Of a stretch of DNA of 36,823 bases, positions 28,754 to 36,813 are shown piece by piece. The notes beneath the pieces were generated by a model that made no database searches, was not told the origin of the DNA, and was given only the letters and a program-made list of their open reading frames with translations. Position 1 is the first letter of the stretch. Each line of letters begins with the position of its first letter. A program made the position numbers and the translations under genes. Origin of the DNA: Clostridium sp. UBA4108 (lineage in GTDB: Bacteria > Bacillota > Clostridia > Clostridiales > Clostridiaceae); the NCBI GenBank assembly GCA_002381695.1, contig DFXM01000012.1:6933-43755 (forward strand), read 5' to 3'.

Positions 28754-29572
28754 ATGAAAGGAAACACATTAGAAAGGAAGAACTTAAAAAAAACCATATT
28801 GGCTGCCACAATGTTAGTTGGGGCAAGCACATTACTGTTCCAGGGATTCACACAGACAGTGATGGCGATGGAATTCAAGCAGACAAACATTATACCTACA
28901 AGCTATGCGAATTATACAACCAATTCATCCCAAACAGCACAAAACGTCTTATCGAAAGACTACAAAAAAGCAAATTATAAGGTGGGAGCAATTGACCTTG
29001 AATACTACCGCAATCAAGCACCAACCAGCAAGGATATGACAAAAGAAGGTGCAGCTGAAATTGGGGCACAGGCCCTTTGGCAAGTATTTGGCGTGAGCTT
29101 AGAGGGTCAGGTGATTGAAATGGGTTACCAGCAGCCAACCGAGAGTCTTCCTCGTTCCAGCTGGTATGCTGATGTGATAATCAATGGCAAGCACAGTTAT
29201 TCTTTCACTATGGATTCGGTAACAGGAGAATTATTTAACATAGACCGTGTAAGAACGCTGGATAAAAAAGTTTCAGTAGCTTTTGATGCGGCTCTTGATA
29301 AAAATCCGCAGGAATATGTTGCGCTGGCAAAGAAACTAGCGGAGAAATATAACATTGTTCACAGCCCAGTCAAGTCGGTTGCATACAACGGGCAAGGTTA
29401 CAGCAGCAATGACCCGACGATTTCACTTGATATTACAGGAGAAAATGGAGAAATTGCTTTAATGACTTTCTCTCGACATGATAAGGAACTGCTCGGTATT
29501 GGTTATAATGGGTCATATAAGCCCGCAATGGAAGCTCATGAAAAGCTCCTGAAGCAGGTTCAGGAAAAGTAA
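28754..29572 (+). CDS. Exported PepSY-like protein of the two-component operon
   Basis: The 272-residue product starts with a basic segment (ERKNLKKT), a hydrophobic core (ILAATMLVGASTLLFQGF) and a probable cleavage site near TVMAME (about residue 37). The mature part contains KEGAAEIGAQALWQVFGVSL then the strand SWYADVIINGKHSYSFTMDS and VTGELFNIDR (about residues 136-165), the usual PepSY helix-plus-sheet unit, and a second weaker repeat further on. Such proteins bind or inhibit peptidases or other envelope factors. It is 13 bases after the kinase stop with GGAGAG before ATG 28754, so it is probably co-transcribed and may be a partner or output of the sensor. Confidence 0.7.
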   Translation: MKGNTLERKNLKKTILAATMLVGASTLLFQGFTQTVMAMEFKQTNIIPTSYANYTTNSSQTAQNVLSKDYKKANYKVGAIDLEYYRNQAPTSKDMTKEGAAEIGAQALWQVFGVSLEGQVIEMGYQQPTESLPRSSWYADVIINGKHSYSFTMDSVTGELFNIDRVRTLDKKVSVAFDAALDKNPQEYVALAKKLAEKYNIVHSPVKSVAYNGQGYSSNDPTISLDITGENGEIALMTFSRHDKELLGIGYNGSYKPAMEAHEKLLKQVQEK

Positions 29573-29683
29573 TATGGAGATGTGTAACTAGAATTAAGAG
29601 AGAGAGAGCATGTTGTGTAAATTCATCGTAGTTATATTTGGTGAGATACAGGAATGAAACAAGGCGTTTAATGCACATTAATA
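29573..29683. other. Spacer without recognised gene
   Basis: It contains a GAGAGAGAGAG stretch and no open frame with a ribosome site. It lies before the anti-sigma-like fragment. Confidence 0.4.
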
Positions 29684-29767
29684 ATAGAATCTTTTTATGG
29701 ACACAAAAAAGCTGATGCACCTATAGAAATTAAAGGAAATTGGGAACTTGATTTTGCAGTAGAATAA
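29684..29767 (+). pseudogene. C-terminal fragment of a DUF4179/anti-sigma-like protein
   Basis: A 27-codon stretch reads IESFYGHKKADAPIEIKGNW then ELDFAVE-stop. It resembles the end of secreted-domain anti-sigma proteins that accompany ECF sigma factors in clostridia (pattern I-x-G-x-W-x-L-x-F-x-V). There is no start, and the rest of the gene is missing. It may pair with the sigma fragment at 23747-23851. Confidence 0.4.
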
Positions 29768-29799
29768 AAAGTGGATTAACAGAATTCCATAATTAATTT

Positions 29800-29849
29800 A
29801 AGCTATCTCTTGTAGGTTAGGAAAACTATAAGGGATAGCTTTTTATTTT
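29800..29849 (+). terminator. Rho-independent terminator
   Basis: AAGCTATCTCTTGTAG pairs with CTATAAGGGATAGCTT with G-U pairs and one mismatch, then TTTATTTT. It ends transcription before the GntR operon. Confidence 0.75.
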
Positions 29850-29953
29850 GAAATTTCCTGTATTCCACTTTGTATAATGATTCCCTATGGATTTTATTAA
29901 TTCCTATGGAAACTAGGGTTAGACAAAATTTATATCTTTTCTAAAAATAGGTA

Positions 29954-30011
29954 TTGACGTAATCAATTTCAAATTGTATTATTGTATTAAGGAGTTAGTA
30001 CAATAATACAA
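29954..30011 (+). promoter_or_regulatory. Promoter and palindromic operator of the GntR/ABC operon
   Basis: TTGACG (29954-29959) and TATTAT (29977-29982) are 17 bp apart. TTGTATTATTGTA (29974-29986) and TACAATAATACAA (29999-30011) are perfect 13-bp inverted arms 12 bp apart, covering the -10 and start region. This is a textbook position for repression by the GntR protein encoded next. Confidence 0.8.
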
Positions 30012-30024
30012 GAGGAGTGATTTA

Positions 30025-30393
30025 ATGGCATGGCAGTTTAAGGATCAAAGGCCTATTTATATTCAATTAATAGAACAAATAAAGTTAAAAATACTATCAG
30101 GGGAATACAATCCAGGACAAAAATTTCCACCTGTAAGAGAATTAGCAGAAGAGGCATCAGTAAATCCTAATACTATACAAAAGGCTTTATCAGAATTAGA
30201 ACGGACAGGACTTGTGTATAGTCAAAGAACTAGTGGAAGATTTATTACGGAGGATGTTGATATGATAAAAAATATTAAGCTAGATATAGCTAAGGATCAA
30301 GCTACAAATTTTCTTGCAAGTATGAGAGAATTAGGACTTAGCAGTGAAGAAATAATAGAGTTCGTAGAAAAAATTGCAAAGGAGATGGAGTAA
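30025..30393 (+). CDS. YtrA-type GntR regulator
   Basis: The 122-residue protein has a GntR winged helix (QRPIYIQLIEQIKLKILSGE, FPPVRELAEEASVNPNTIQK, ALSELERTGLVYSQRTSGRF; quoted over 30046-30243) and a short 45-residue helical tail, the layout of the YtrA subfamily. These dimers repress operons of ABC transporters and respond to cell-wall-active or other antimicrobials. GAGGAG precedes the ATG. The stop overlaps the start of the ABC ATPase gene (TAATG), and the palindrome at 29974-30011 is the likely operator. Confidence 0.88.
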   Translation: MAWQFKDQRPIYIQLIEQIKLKILSGEYNPGQKFPPVRELAEEASVNPNTIQKALSELERTGLVYSQRTSGRFITEDVDMIKNIKLDIAKDQATNFLASMRELGLSSEEIIEFVEKIAKEME

Positions 30394-31094
30394 TGAGTGA
30401 ACCTATTTTAGAATGTAAAGGGCTAGTAAAAACATATGCCAATAAGGAAGCACTTAAAGGTATTGATTTAACTATAGAAAAGGGTAAAATAGTTGGACTT
30501 CTAGGACCTAATGGTAGTGGAAAAACAACATTAATAAAACTAGCTAATGGATTATTGAAACCAACAGCTGGAGAAATAAAAATAGCAGGTCTTACCCAAG
30601 GCATAGAAACTCAAAAAATAGTATCGTATCTTCCAGAAAAAACTTATCTTAATGAGTGGATGAAGGTATCTGACATTGTAACTTTTTTTAAAGATTTTTA
30701 TGAGGATTTTGATGAAAAGAGAGCCTATGACATGTTAAGAAAGCTAAATATAGAGTCAGATGTTAAACTTAAAACATTATCTAAAGGAACTAAAGAGAAG
30801 GTTCAACTTATTTTAGTTATGAGTAGGAAGGCACAGCTATACTTTTTAGATGAGCCTATTGCAGGAGTAGATCCAGCGGCGAGAGATTATATTTTGAACA
30901 CCATAATAAGTAACTATAACGAAAATGCAACGGTAATAATTTCAACTCACTTAATAGCAGATATAGAGAAAGTTTTAGATGATGTTATTTTTATATCTAA
31001 CGGGCAGATAATGTTACAAAAGAGTGTAGATGAAATCAGAGAAAGCAGTGGAAAGACTGTAGATGAATTGTTTAGGGAGGTATATAAATGCTAA
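30393..31094 (+). CDS. ABC transporter ATPase (YtrB/BcrA-like)
   Basis: The 233-residue ATPase has GPNGSGKTT (Walker A, about 38-46), the signature LSKGTKEKVQL (about residues 128-138), YFLDEPIAGVDP (Walker B and D-loop) and a His switch at STHLI. It lacks a membrane domain and pairs with the permease that follows; their reading frames overlap by 7 bases. In YtrA-controlled operons such pairs act on antimicrobial peptides, cell-wall precursors or acetoin; the sequence does not decide. GGAGATGGAG is the ribosome site inside the regulator gene. Confidence 0.88.
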   Translation: MSEPILECKGLVKTYANKEALKGIDLTIEKGKIVGLLGPNGSGKTTLIKLANGLLKPTAGEIKIAGLTQGIETQKIVSYLPEKTYLNEWMKVSDIVTFFKDFYEDFDEKRAYDMLRKLNIESDVKLKTLSKGTKEKVQLILVMSRKAQLYFLDEPIAGVDPAARDYILNTIISNYNENATVIISTHLIADIEKVLDDVIFISNGQIMLQKSVDEIRESSGKTVDELFREVYKC

Positions 31095-31861
31095 GAAAAT
31101 TAATGAAATATGAATTTAAGGCTATAGGCAGAATAATGATTCCTCTTTATGCAACATTATTATGCTTCGCTATTATTAATAAACTATTTATCGGAATGAA
31201 TTCAAACCAAGTTAATATGGATTTCCTAGGAGGAATTCCTGCTTTTATAACATTTATGGCCTATGCGGTCACTATGATAGGAGTTTTTGTAGTAACATTT
31301 TTTATAATTTTGCAAAGATTCTACAAAAATTTATTTGGAAATGAAGGATATTTGATGAATACTATCCCAGTAAAGAGCTGGCAAAACATTCTTAATAAAT
31401 TGATAGTATCTATGGTATGGGCTATAATAAGCGTGGTAGTAGCGGGGATTTCTATAATTATAATGGCTTATGAACCAGGTATATTTAAGTTCATAAGTAC
31501 TGGATTAAGACATTTTTATTCCGAAATCGGATTAGATATACCTGTTATTATTATAGAACTAGTAATTCTTGGAATTGTATTTTTAGCTCATGAAATTATG
31601 ATGGTTTATGCATCTCTTTCTATAGGTCAACTATTTAAATCAAAAAAACTTTTAGGAGCTTTTCTTGGATTTATGATAATAAGCATTGTCCAACAAGCAA
31701 TAGTAGGAATAGGTATAGCTGTATTTGCTGCAATTGGAATTTTTGATAATATAGTTCCACAACATATATTCTTTTATATCATAGCTGGGAGTTTGTTCTT
31801 CTTTACAATTTTATTCTGCATAACTAATTATATTTTGAAGAACAGACTTAATCTAGAATAG
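31088..31861 (+). CDS. ABC transporter permease
   Basis: The 257-residue protein begins MLRKLMKYEFKAIGRIM, a typical cytoplasmic lead, and has six hydrophobic spans (about residues 17-35, 52-76, 104-126, 150-172, 188-214 and 225-248). It is the membrane partner of the preceding ATPase, with overlapping genes and GGGAGG 7 bases before the ATG. It belongs to the ABC-2-type permeases found with YtrA-type regulators. The terminator at 31877-31920 closes the operon. Confidence 0.82.
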   Translation: MLRKLMKYEFKAIGRIMIPLYATLLCFAIINKLFIGMNSNQVNMDFLGGIPAFITFMAYAVTMIGVFVVTFFIILQRFYKNLFGNEGYLMNTIPVKSWQNILNKLIVSMVWAIISVVVAGISIIIMAYEPGIFKFISTGLRHFYSEIGLDIPVIIIELVILGIVFLAHEIMMVYASLSIGQLFKSKKLLGAFLGFMIISIVQQAIVGIGIAVFAAIGIFDNIVPQHIFFYIIAGSLFFFTILFCITNYILKNRLNLE

Positions 31862-31876
31862 ATTTAGAAAATATTT

Positions 31877-31920
31877 TAAGCTTTAGTTTTAGTGATGAAC
31901 TTAAACTAAAGCTTATTTTT
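31877..31920 (+). terminator. Rho-independent terminator
   Basis: TAAGCTTTAGTTT (31877-31889) pairs perfectly with AAACTAAAGCTTA (31903-31915), followed by five T. Confidence 0.8.
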
Positions 31921-32091
31921 GGAGATAAAAATTTAATAGAGCTAGCAGAAATGAGAGACAAAGCTATAAGAGATGAGAAAAGCAGGCTTCAAGGTGCTAG
32001 AGATGAAGTGATAGCAGAAGGAATAGAAAAAAATAATTTATGTTTTTTCTTTATATTGAAGTATAATGAAAATATAAGAAACTCTGCCTAA
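31921..32091 (+). pseudogene. C-terminal remnant of an Rpn/PD-(D/E)XK nuclease-like protein
   Basis: An open stretch reads GDKNLIELAEMRDKAIRDEK then SRLQGARDEVIAEGIEK before running into low-complexity sequence and a stop at 32089. The helical Glu/Lys-rich ending with a GAR-x-E-x5-EGIE pattern is typical of the C-terminus of the Rpn (YhgA-like) transposase/nuclease family common in clostridia. The catalytic domain is missing. Confidence 0.5.
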
Positions 32092-32201
32092 TTTTATCGG
32101 GTAGAGTAAGCAAACATGCCAAATTAGAGAATTTGTGTGCCTACTTATAAGATAATGATAAAAATTTGAAAAATGTAAGAAGGGTTAATAAGGGGAAAGA
32201 A

Positions 32202-33068
32202 ATGAAAGTAACATATCAATGCCTGGATTGTCTGTCTAGGCAGATAATTAAAGTTGCATCTACAAGTACAGAGGATGTTCTATTGCAACAAAAAATTATT
32301 AAAAAATCATTTAAAATGCTTAGTGAGATTACTTTTGATGAATCGGCTCCATATTTGGGGAGAATAGTTAATAAATATGTTAATGAAGAATTAAATATTG
32401 AAGATCCTTATGAAAAAATTAAGGAAGACAGCAATATTTTAGCCTTTAAACTCTGTGATGAATTTCAATTAGAAAAAACAATTAGAAACAGTGTATCACC
32501 TATAGATACGGCTTGTAGACTGGCAATAGCTGGCAATATAATTGATTTTAGCGCCCATAATAATATAAGTGAAATGAAAATTAGAGAAACAATAAAAAAC
32601 TGTTTAAATGAAGATATAGTGGGAATTACTGGTGAAGAGCTATTAAAGTATGTAAACAATAGTAATAAAATTTTGTATTTGGCTGATAATTCAGGAGAAA
32701 TAGTTTTTGACAAATTGTTAATCAATGAGTTACCAAAAGAAAAAATTACATATGTAGTAAAAGCAAGGCCTATAGTGAACGATGCAACTATGAAAGATGC
32801 AATAGATGTAAAAATTACAGAACTAGTTAGAGTTATAGATAATGGTTCAGATGCACAAGGCACAATTTTTTCCTTATGCTCAGAAGAGTTTAAGAAAGAG
32901 TTTGAAGAAGCCGATTTAATTATATCTAAAGGACAAGCAAATTATGAAACCTTGAGTGAAATAAATAATAAAAAAATCATTTATTTATTTAAAGCAAAAT
33001 GCGGTCCTGTAGCAAATGATATAAAATGTGATATTGGAAGTTGTGTGATGAAAGTTAATAACAGGTAA
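32202..33068 (+). CDS. DUF89/ARMT1-like metal-dependent phosphatase
   Basis: The 288-residue protein has the DUF89 signatures: an N-terminal CLDCLSRQ with two close Cys (about residues 8-11), SPIDTACRLAIAGNIIDFSA, the metal-site strand ILYLADNSGEIVFDKLLI (about residues 154-171), VVKARPIVNDATMKDA, the DNGSDAQG turn and DLIISKGQANYETLSE. Related proteins are metal-dependent phosphatases proposed to remove damaged phospho-metabolites (damage-control); the small Cys-containing N-terminus is typical of the archaeal and anaerobe branch. ATG 32202 is chosen because AAGGGGA precedes it. It is monocistronic. Confidence 0.8.
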   Translation: MKVTYQCLDCLSRQIIKVASTSTEDVLLQQKIIKKSFKMLSEITFDESAPYLGRIVNKYVNEELNIEDPYEKIKEDSNILAFKLCDEFQLEKTIRNSVSPIDTACRLAIAGNIIDFSAHNNISEMKIRETIKNCLNEDIVGITGEELLKYVNNSNKILYLADNSGEIVFDKLLINELPKEKITYVVKARPIVNDATMKDAIDVKITELVRVIDNGSDAQGTIFSLCSEEFKKEFEEADLIISKGQANYETLSEINNKKIIYLFKAKCGPVANDIKCDIGSCVMKVNNR

Positions 33069-33145
33069 GCCAGAAAGGTTAATTGAAGATTTGATAAGTA
33101 ACCAGTGTAGTTAAACAAAGTATGAAAACACTTTATTTTTCTATT

Positions 33146-33196
33146 TTGAAAAAGTTGGCTACAATCATTTTATATAGTATTATATACTATATAAAA
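33146..33196 (+). promoter_or_regulatory. Promoter with 29-bp palindrome before the NatAB-like genes
   Basis: TTGAAA (33146-33151) lies 18 bp before TTATAT (33170-33175). TTTTATATAGTAT (33168-33180) and ATACTATATAAAA (33184-33196) are perfect inverted arms 3 bp apart, overlapping the -10. The palindrome is a likely repressor site; no regulator gene is adjacent. Confidence 0.6.
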
Positions 33197-33246
33197 TAAA
33201 AATGAAATTTTTAATGAGATCATACTTTAGAGAAAAGGGGAAAATT

Positions 33247-34161
33247 ATGAAATTAGAAGTAAAAGATTTACGAAAAAGCTTTGACGGTACAGAAGTTTTA
33301 CATGGAATTTCATTTTCGGTGGAAAGTGGTAAAGCTTTAGGGTTACTTGGAAGAAATGGAGCTGGTAAAACAACTACTATTAGAATTTTGATGGATGTTT
33401 TCAAGGCAAATTCAGGAGAAATATTAATTGATGGAAAGCTTTTTAATCCAAGAAATCATCAAATTGGGTATCTTCCTGAAGAAAGAGGGCTTTATCCTAA
33501 AAAGAAGGTAATGGAGCAAATTCTTTATCTTGCAGCACTTAGGGGAATTAGCAAAAAAGAAGCTAAAGCAAGTGTTTTAAAATGGCTTGAAAAACTAGGG
33601 ATTCTAGAATATCAAAATAGAAAGCTTGATACGTTATCTAAAGGTAATCAGCAAAAAGTACAGCTTGCACAAACCCTAGTATGTAATCCTGAAATAGTGA
33701 TATTGGACGAGCCTTTTAGTGGTCTTGATCCAGTAAATGCTCAAATATTAAAGGATGTTGTAGCAGAATTAATTACTGAAAACAGATTAGTGGTTTTCTG
33801 TAGTCATCAAATGAGTTATGTTGAGGAGTTTTGTGAAGACATAGCAATAATTAATAAAGGCAGTATGGCTTTAAGCGGGAACTTAAAGGATATTAAAAAG
33901 GATTTTGGTAGAAATAGATTGATTTTAAGTGCCAATAACTATTCTTTAGAAGAGTTAAAAAGTAAATGTGAGGAAAGTTTTAGTGAGATAGTATTAGTAT
34001 CTGAAGTAAAAAAAGATTTCATTATTTTAGAACTATGTAATGAGGGAAACAAAAATGCTTTACTTAAAGAATTAATAAACTCTAATATAGATATAGAGAA
34101 ATTTGGAGATTATGAACCAACATTAACAGATATTTTTGTATTAAAGGCTGGTGAAGAATAA
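33247..34161 (+). CDS. NatA-like ABC transporter ATPase
   Basis: The 304-residue ATPase shows GRNGAGKTT (Walker A, about 36-44), the signature LSKGNQQKVQLAQ (about residues 133-145), VILDEPFSGLDPVN (Walker B, D-loop) and FCSHQ for the switch His. About 90 residues extend beyond the nucleotide-binding domain, ending in EPTLTDIFVLKAGEE, as in NatA and other drug or ion exporters. The start is ATG 33247, behind GGGGAAAA; the upstream frame from 33202 overlaps the leader. The stop overlaps the next start (TAATGA). It works with the permease that follows. Confidence 0.87.
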   Translation: MKLEVKDLRKSFDGTEVLHGISFSVESGKALGLLGRNGAGKTTTIRILMDVFKANSGEILIDGKLFNPRNHQIGYLPEERGLYPKKKVMEQILYLAALRGISKKEAKASVLKWLEKLGILEYQNRKLDTLSKGNQQKVQLAQTLVCNPEIVILDEPFSGLDPVNAQILKDVVAELITENRLVVFCSHQMSYVEEFCEDIAIINKGSMALSGNLKDIKKDFGRNRLILSANNYSLEELKSKCEESFSEIVLVSEVKKDFIILELCNEGNKNALLKELINSNIDIEKFGDYEPTLTDIFVLKAGEE

Positions 34162-35429
34162 TGAAGCAATTTCTAACAGTATTAGGCTTTGAATTAACTA
34201 ATTATTTTAAAAATAAAGGATATCTTATAACTACTATATTAATATCTGTAGTTTTAATGATAGGTTTATCACTTCCATCATTTTTTGATTTTTCTAAATT
34301 AATACCATCATTAGGGGATAATCAGTCTATTGAAACACAACAAGAAGAAAATCCTGTAAGTGATGAAGAATCTAAAAACTTCGCTATATATGATGAAGGA
34401 AATGTAAATTTAAATATAGATGAACTTAAGCTGGTTTTTCCTAATTCTAATTGGGAAACTGTAAATAATAAAGAGGAATTAATAGAGCTTATTAATGAAG
34501 ATAAGATTGAAGCAGGATTTGTAGTAAATGACTTAACAAGGTATTCTTATTATGTTAAGAATTCAGGATTCTCAGATATGAATCAAGGTATGTTTGAATC
34601 ATATTTAGCAAATGAGTATCATAAAAACTATGCAGAAAGTAAAGGCTTAAATTTTGAAGAATTAAATACAGTTTATAATACGAAAGTTCAATCAGAAGTA
34701 ACTATCTTAGGAAAAGATGGTGTAAATAATTATATGTATGCTTACCTTTTAGTCTTTGTATTATATATGATGATTTTATTATATGGTCAACTTATAGCAG
34801 TATCAGTTACATCAGAGAAAAGCAACCGTGCTATTGAAGTATTAGTAACAAGTACAAGTAGTAATAGCTTAATATTTGGTAAAGTCCTTGCTGGTGCTTT
34901 AGCAAGTATTATTCAAGTTGGAACTATCTTAGCAGCAGGTATTATTAGCTACTCTATTAATAGAGCAGCGTGGAATGGGCTCTTAGATGGAGTGTTTAAT
35001 ATACCAGCTAATATATTAATAACCTTTGCTTTCTTTGGTACTTTTGGATACTTATTCTATGCATTTATATTTGGTGCATTAGGAGCTTTAGTATCTAAAA
35101 CTGAAGATATAAGCTCAAGTGTAGGACCAATTATGATGATTTTCGTTGCAGTATTCTTAATAACTGTATTTGGAATGACTAATAGTGATAGCATGCTAAT
35201 TAGGGTTGCATCATTTATTCCATTTAGTTCATTTATGGCAATGCTTGTACGTGTAGCTTTAGGAAGTGTATCAACAATTGAAATTGTAACATCATTTGTT
35301 ATATTAGTTGTATCCACAGGTCTAGTTGCTGTTATAGCTGCTAAAATTTACAGATTAGGTACATTAATGTATGGTAATCCTATAAAACTTAAAAATACTT
35401 TAAAATGGTTTAGAAAAAGTAAGGCCTAA
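34161..35429 (+). CDS. NatB-like ABC-2 permease
   Basis: The 422-residue protein has one N-terminal span (about residues 22-42), a large extracytoplasmic domain of about 150 residues, then five or six spans from about residue 193 to 400. The segment TSEKSNRAIEVLVTSTSSNS (about residues 216-235) is the conserved cytoplasmic loop of the ABC-2/NatB family. Together with the preceding ATPase it forms an exporter; family members handle Na+, drugs or peptides. Translational coupling to the ATPase gene is evident from the overlap. Confidence 0.85.
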   Translation: MKQFLTVLGFELTNYFKNKGYLITTILISVVLMIGLSLPSFFDFSKLIPSLGDNQSIETQQEENPVSDEESKNFAIYDEGNVNLNIDELKLVFPNSNWETVNNKEELIELINEDKIEAGFVVNDLTRYSYYVKNSGFSDMNQGMFESYLANEYHKNYAESKGLNFEELNTVYNTKVQSEVTILGKDGVNNYMYAYLLVFVLYMMILLYGQLIAVSVTSEKSNRAIEVLVTSTSSNSLIFGKVLAGALASIIQVGTILAAGIISYSINRAAWNGLLDGVFNIPANILITFAFFGTFGYLFYAFIFGALGALVSKTEDISSSVGPIMMIFVAVFLITVFGMTNSDSMLIRVASFIPFSSFMAMLVRVALGSVSTIEIVTSFVILVVSTGLVAVIAAKIYRLGTLMYGNPIKLKNTLKWFRKSKA

Positions 35430-35456
35430 TAAATAAGACTCTAAGTGAGTTCTCAA

Positions 35457-35497
35457 ATGAAAAACACTCGTATAAGCGGAGTGTTTTTCATTTTTAG
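35457..35497 (+). terminator. Rho-independent terminator
   Basis: ATGAAAAACACTC (35457-35469) pairs with GAGTGTTTTTCAT (35479-35491), followed by TTTTT. Confidence 0.85.
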
Positions 35498-35728
35498 AGA
35501 ATTGTAAATTTAAAATAGAAATCCTGGCAAACCACATGGAACCTATAAATTCTTAATTGAATTCTATTAGCATTTTTCCTATTATACTACATTGACGAAC
35601 CCACCAGCTGCTAGTCATCAGATAAAATAAAATTACTATGTAAAATTTTAATACAAAGCGTGGACATTAGTGTATTATATATGATAGTAAGGCTGTGGTA
35701 ACAAAGGTTGGCAAGTTTATTATTTTAG
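35498..35728. other. Spacer without recognised gene
   Basis: No open frame with a start site is seen. One frame near 35665-35760 reads IYDSKAVVTKVGKFIILDEK before a stop, which may be a gene fragment continuous with the following remnant by a frameshift. Confidence 0.3.
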
Positions 35729-35893
35729 ATGAAAAAATTAAAACTAGGAATAAAAATAAAAAAAGTTACTGAAAACGCTGAAAGCACAAGAGTATTTACT
35801 GAAAAGAGTCTAGAGGAAATTAATAAAGCAACCGATTTATTGGATGAAGTTATGGTGGAAATCAATGAATTGAGTTTTATGTTAGCGAGGTAA
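35729..35893 (+). pseudogene. Probable gene tail, chemoreceptor-like helix
   Basis: A 54-codon frame without a ribosome site ends KVTENAESTRVFTEKSLEEI then NKATDLLDEVMVEINELS. The heptad pattern and wording resemble the C-terminal signalling helix of methyl-accepting chemotaxis proteins. It stops 4 bases before the phosphoesterase start. It could instead be a short expressed peptide, but no start signal is visible. Confidence 0.35.
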
Positions 35894-35897
35894 AAAA

Positions 35898-36758
35898 ATG
35901 AAAATTGCTATTTTATCAGATATACATGGAAATGTAGGAGCTTTAAAGAATATTTTAAGAGAAATACAGAAGGAAAACATAGAGAATATAATCATTGCAG
36001 GAGATCTAGTAGGTGAATGTGTTGATAATGATGAAGTTATTCATATAGTTAAGGAGTTAAATCCTTGGATCATTAAAGGCAATAAGGAACAATATATACT
36101 TGATTATCATAGCGGTAAAAATAAGCATTGGAAAGAATATAATCAGATGGCTGCAATGGTATGGGCATATGAAAATATGAGTGTGGACAGTGTTACATAT
36201 ATTGAAAATCTTCCTGAGGAAATATCCATTAATTTACAAGGAAAAGCCCCTATAAGAGTTGTACATGGGTCACCAGGTCATATGTCAAAGGGGATTTATC
36301 AAAAAGATTTTCCACAGATATTGCATCAAGTAGCATCAAGTATAGAAGAGCCTACTCTAATATGTGGACATACCCATACGCAATGGTATGTGGAAGTAGA
36401 TAATAAATTAATAATAAATCCAGGTGGCATAGGGATATTTTTCAATAAAAGCAGAAAATCAGAGTATGGAGTGTTGACATGGGAGGGTAATAAGTGGAAT
36501 GTTGACCTTAGAACTGTGGATTTTAACATAGACGACTTGGAAAAAAGATTCGTTGAAAGTGGAATTTTTAGTGAAGCAAGACCTTGGTGTAGGATAATAC
36601 TTGAAAGCATGAGACAAGGAGAATTTAGGCATCTAGAGTTTATAAAATTTGCTATGTCTTTGGCTAGAGAGCGTGGATTAGAGAAAATAGATTTAATACC
36701 TAATGACATATGGTATAAGGCTGAAAAAATATGGTTTGGTGCATCAAATATGCTCTAA
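35898..36758 (+). CDS. Calcineurin-like metallophosphoesterase
   Basis: The 286-residue protein carries the five metal motifs of the family: SDIHGN (D-x-H, about residues 7-12), AGDLVGE (G-D), KGNKEQ (G-N, with Lys-Glu in place of the usual His-Glu), VVHGSPG and CGHTHTQ (about residues 156-162). It resembles YfcE/MJ0936-type phosphodiesterases with a C-terminal extension of about 100 residues (FNIDDLEKRFVESGIFSEAR onward). The substrate is unknown. GCGAGGTAAAAAA places AGG 9 bases before the ATG. It is followed by a weak hairpin. Confidence 0.82.
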   Translation: MKIAILSDIHGNVGALKNILREIQKENIENIIIAGDLVGECVDNDEVIHIVKELNPWIIKGNKEQYILDYHSGKNKHWKEYNQMAAMVWAYENMSVDSVTYIENLPEEISINLQGKAPIRVVHGSPGHMSKGIYQKDFPQILHQVASSIEEPTLICGHTHTQWYVEVDNKLIINPGGIGIFFNKSRKSEYGVLTWEGNKWNVDLRTVDFNIDDLEKRFVESGIFSEARPWCRIILESMRQGEFRHLEFIKFAMSLARERGLEKIDLIPNDIWYKAEKIWFGASNML

Positions 36759-36774
36759 TACAATGTTGAAACGG

Positions 36775-36813
36775 AGCTAACTTTAAGTTTGTTTTAATTT
36801 TTAGCTTTGTTTT
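36775..36813 (+). terminator. Weak terminator-like hairpin
   Basis: AGCTAA (36775-36780) pairs with TTAGCT (36801-36806), then TTGTTTT. The stem is short and AT-rich. Confidence 0.35.

Noticed and set aside
36775..36813. Strong terminator at the window end
   Set aside because: The stem is only 6 bp and AT-rich, so it was listed at low confidence.
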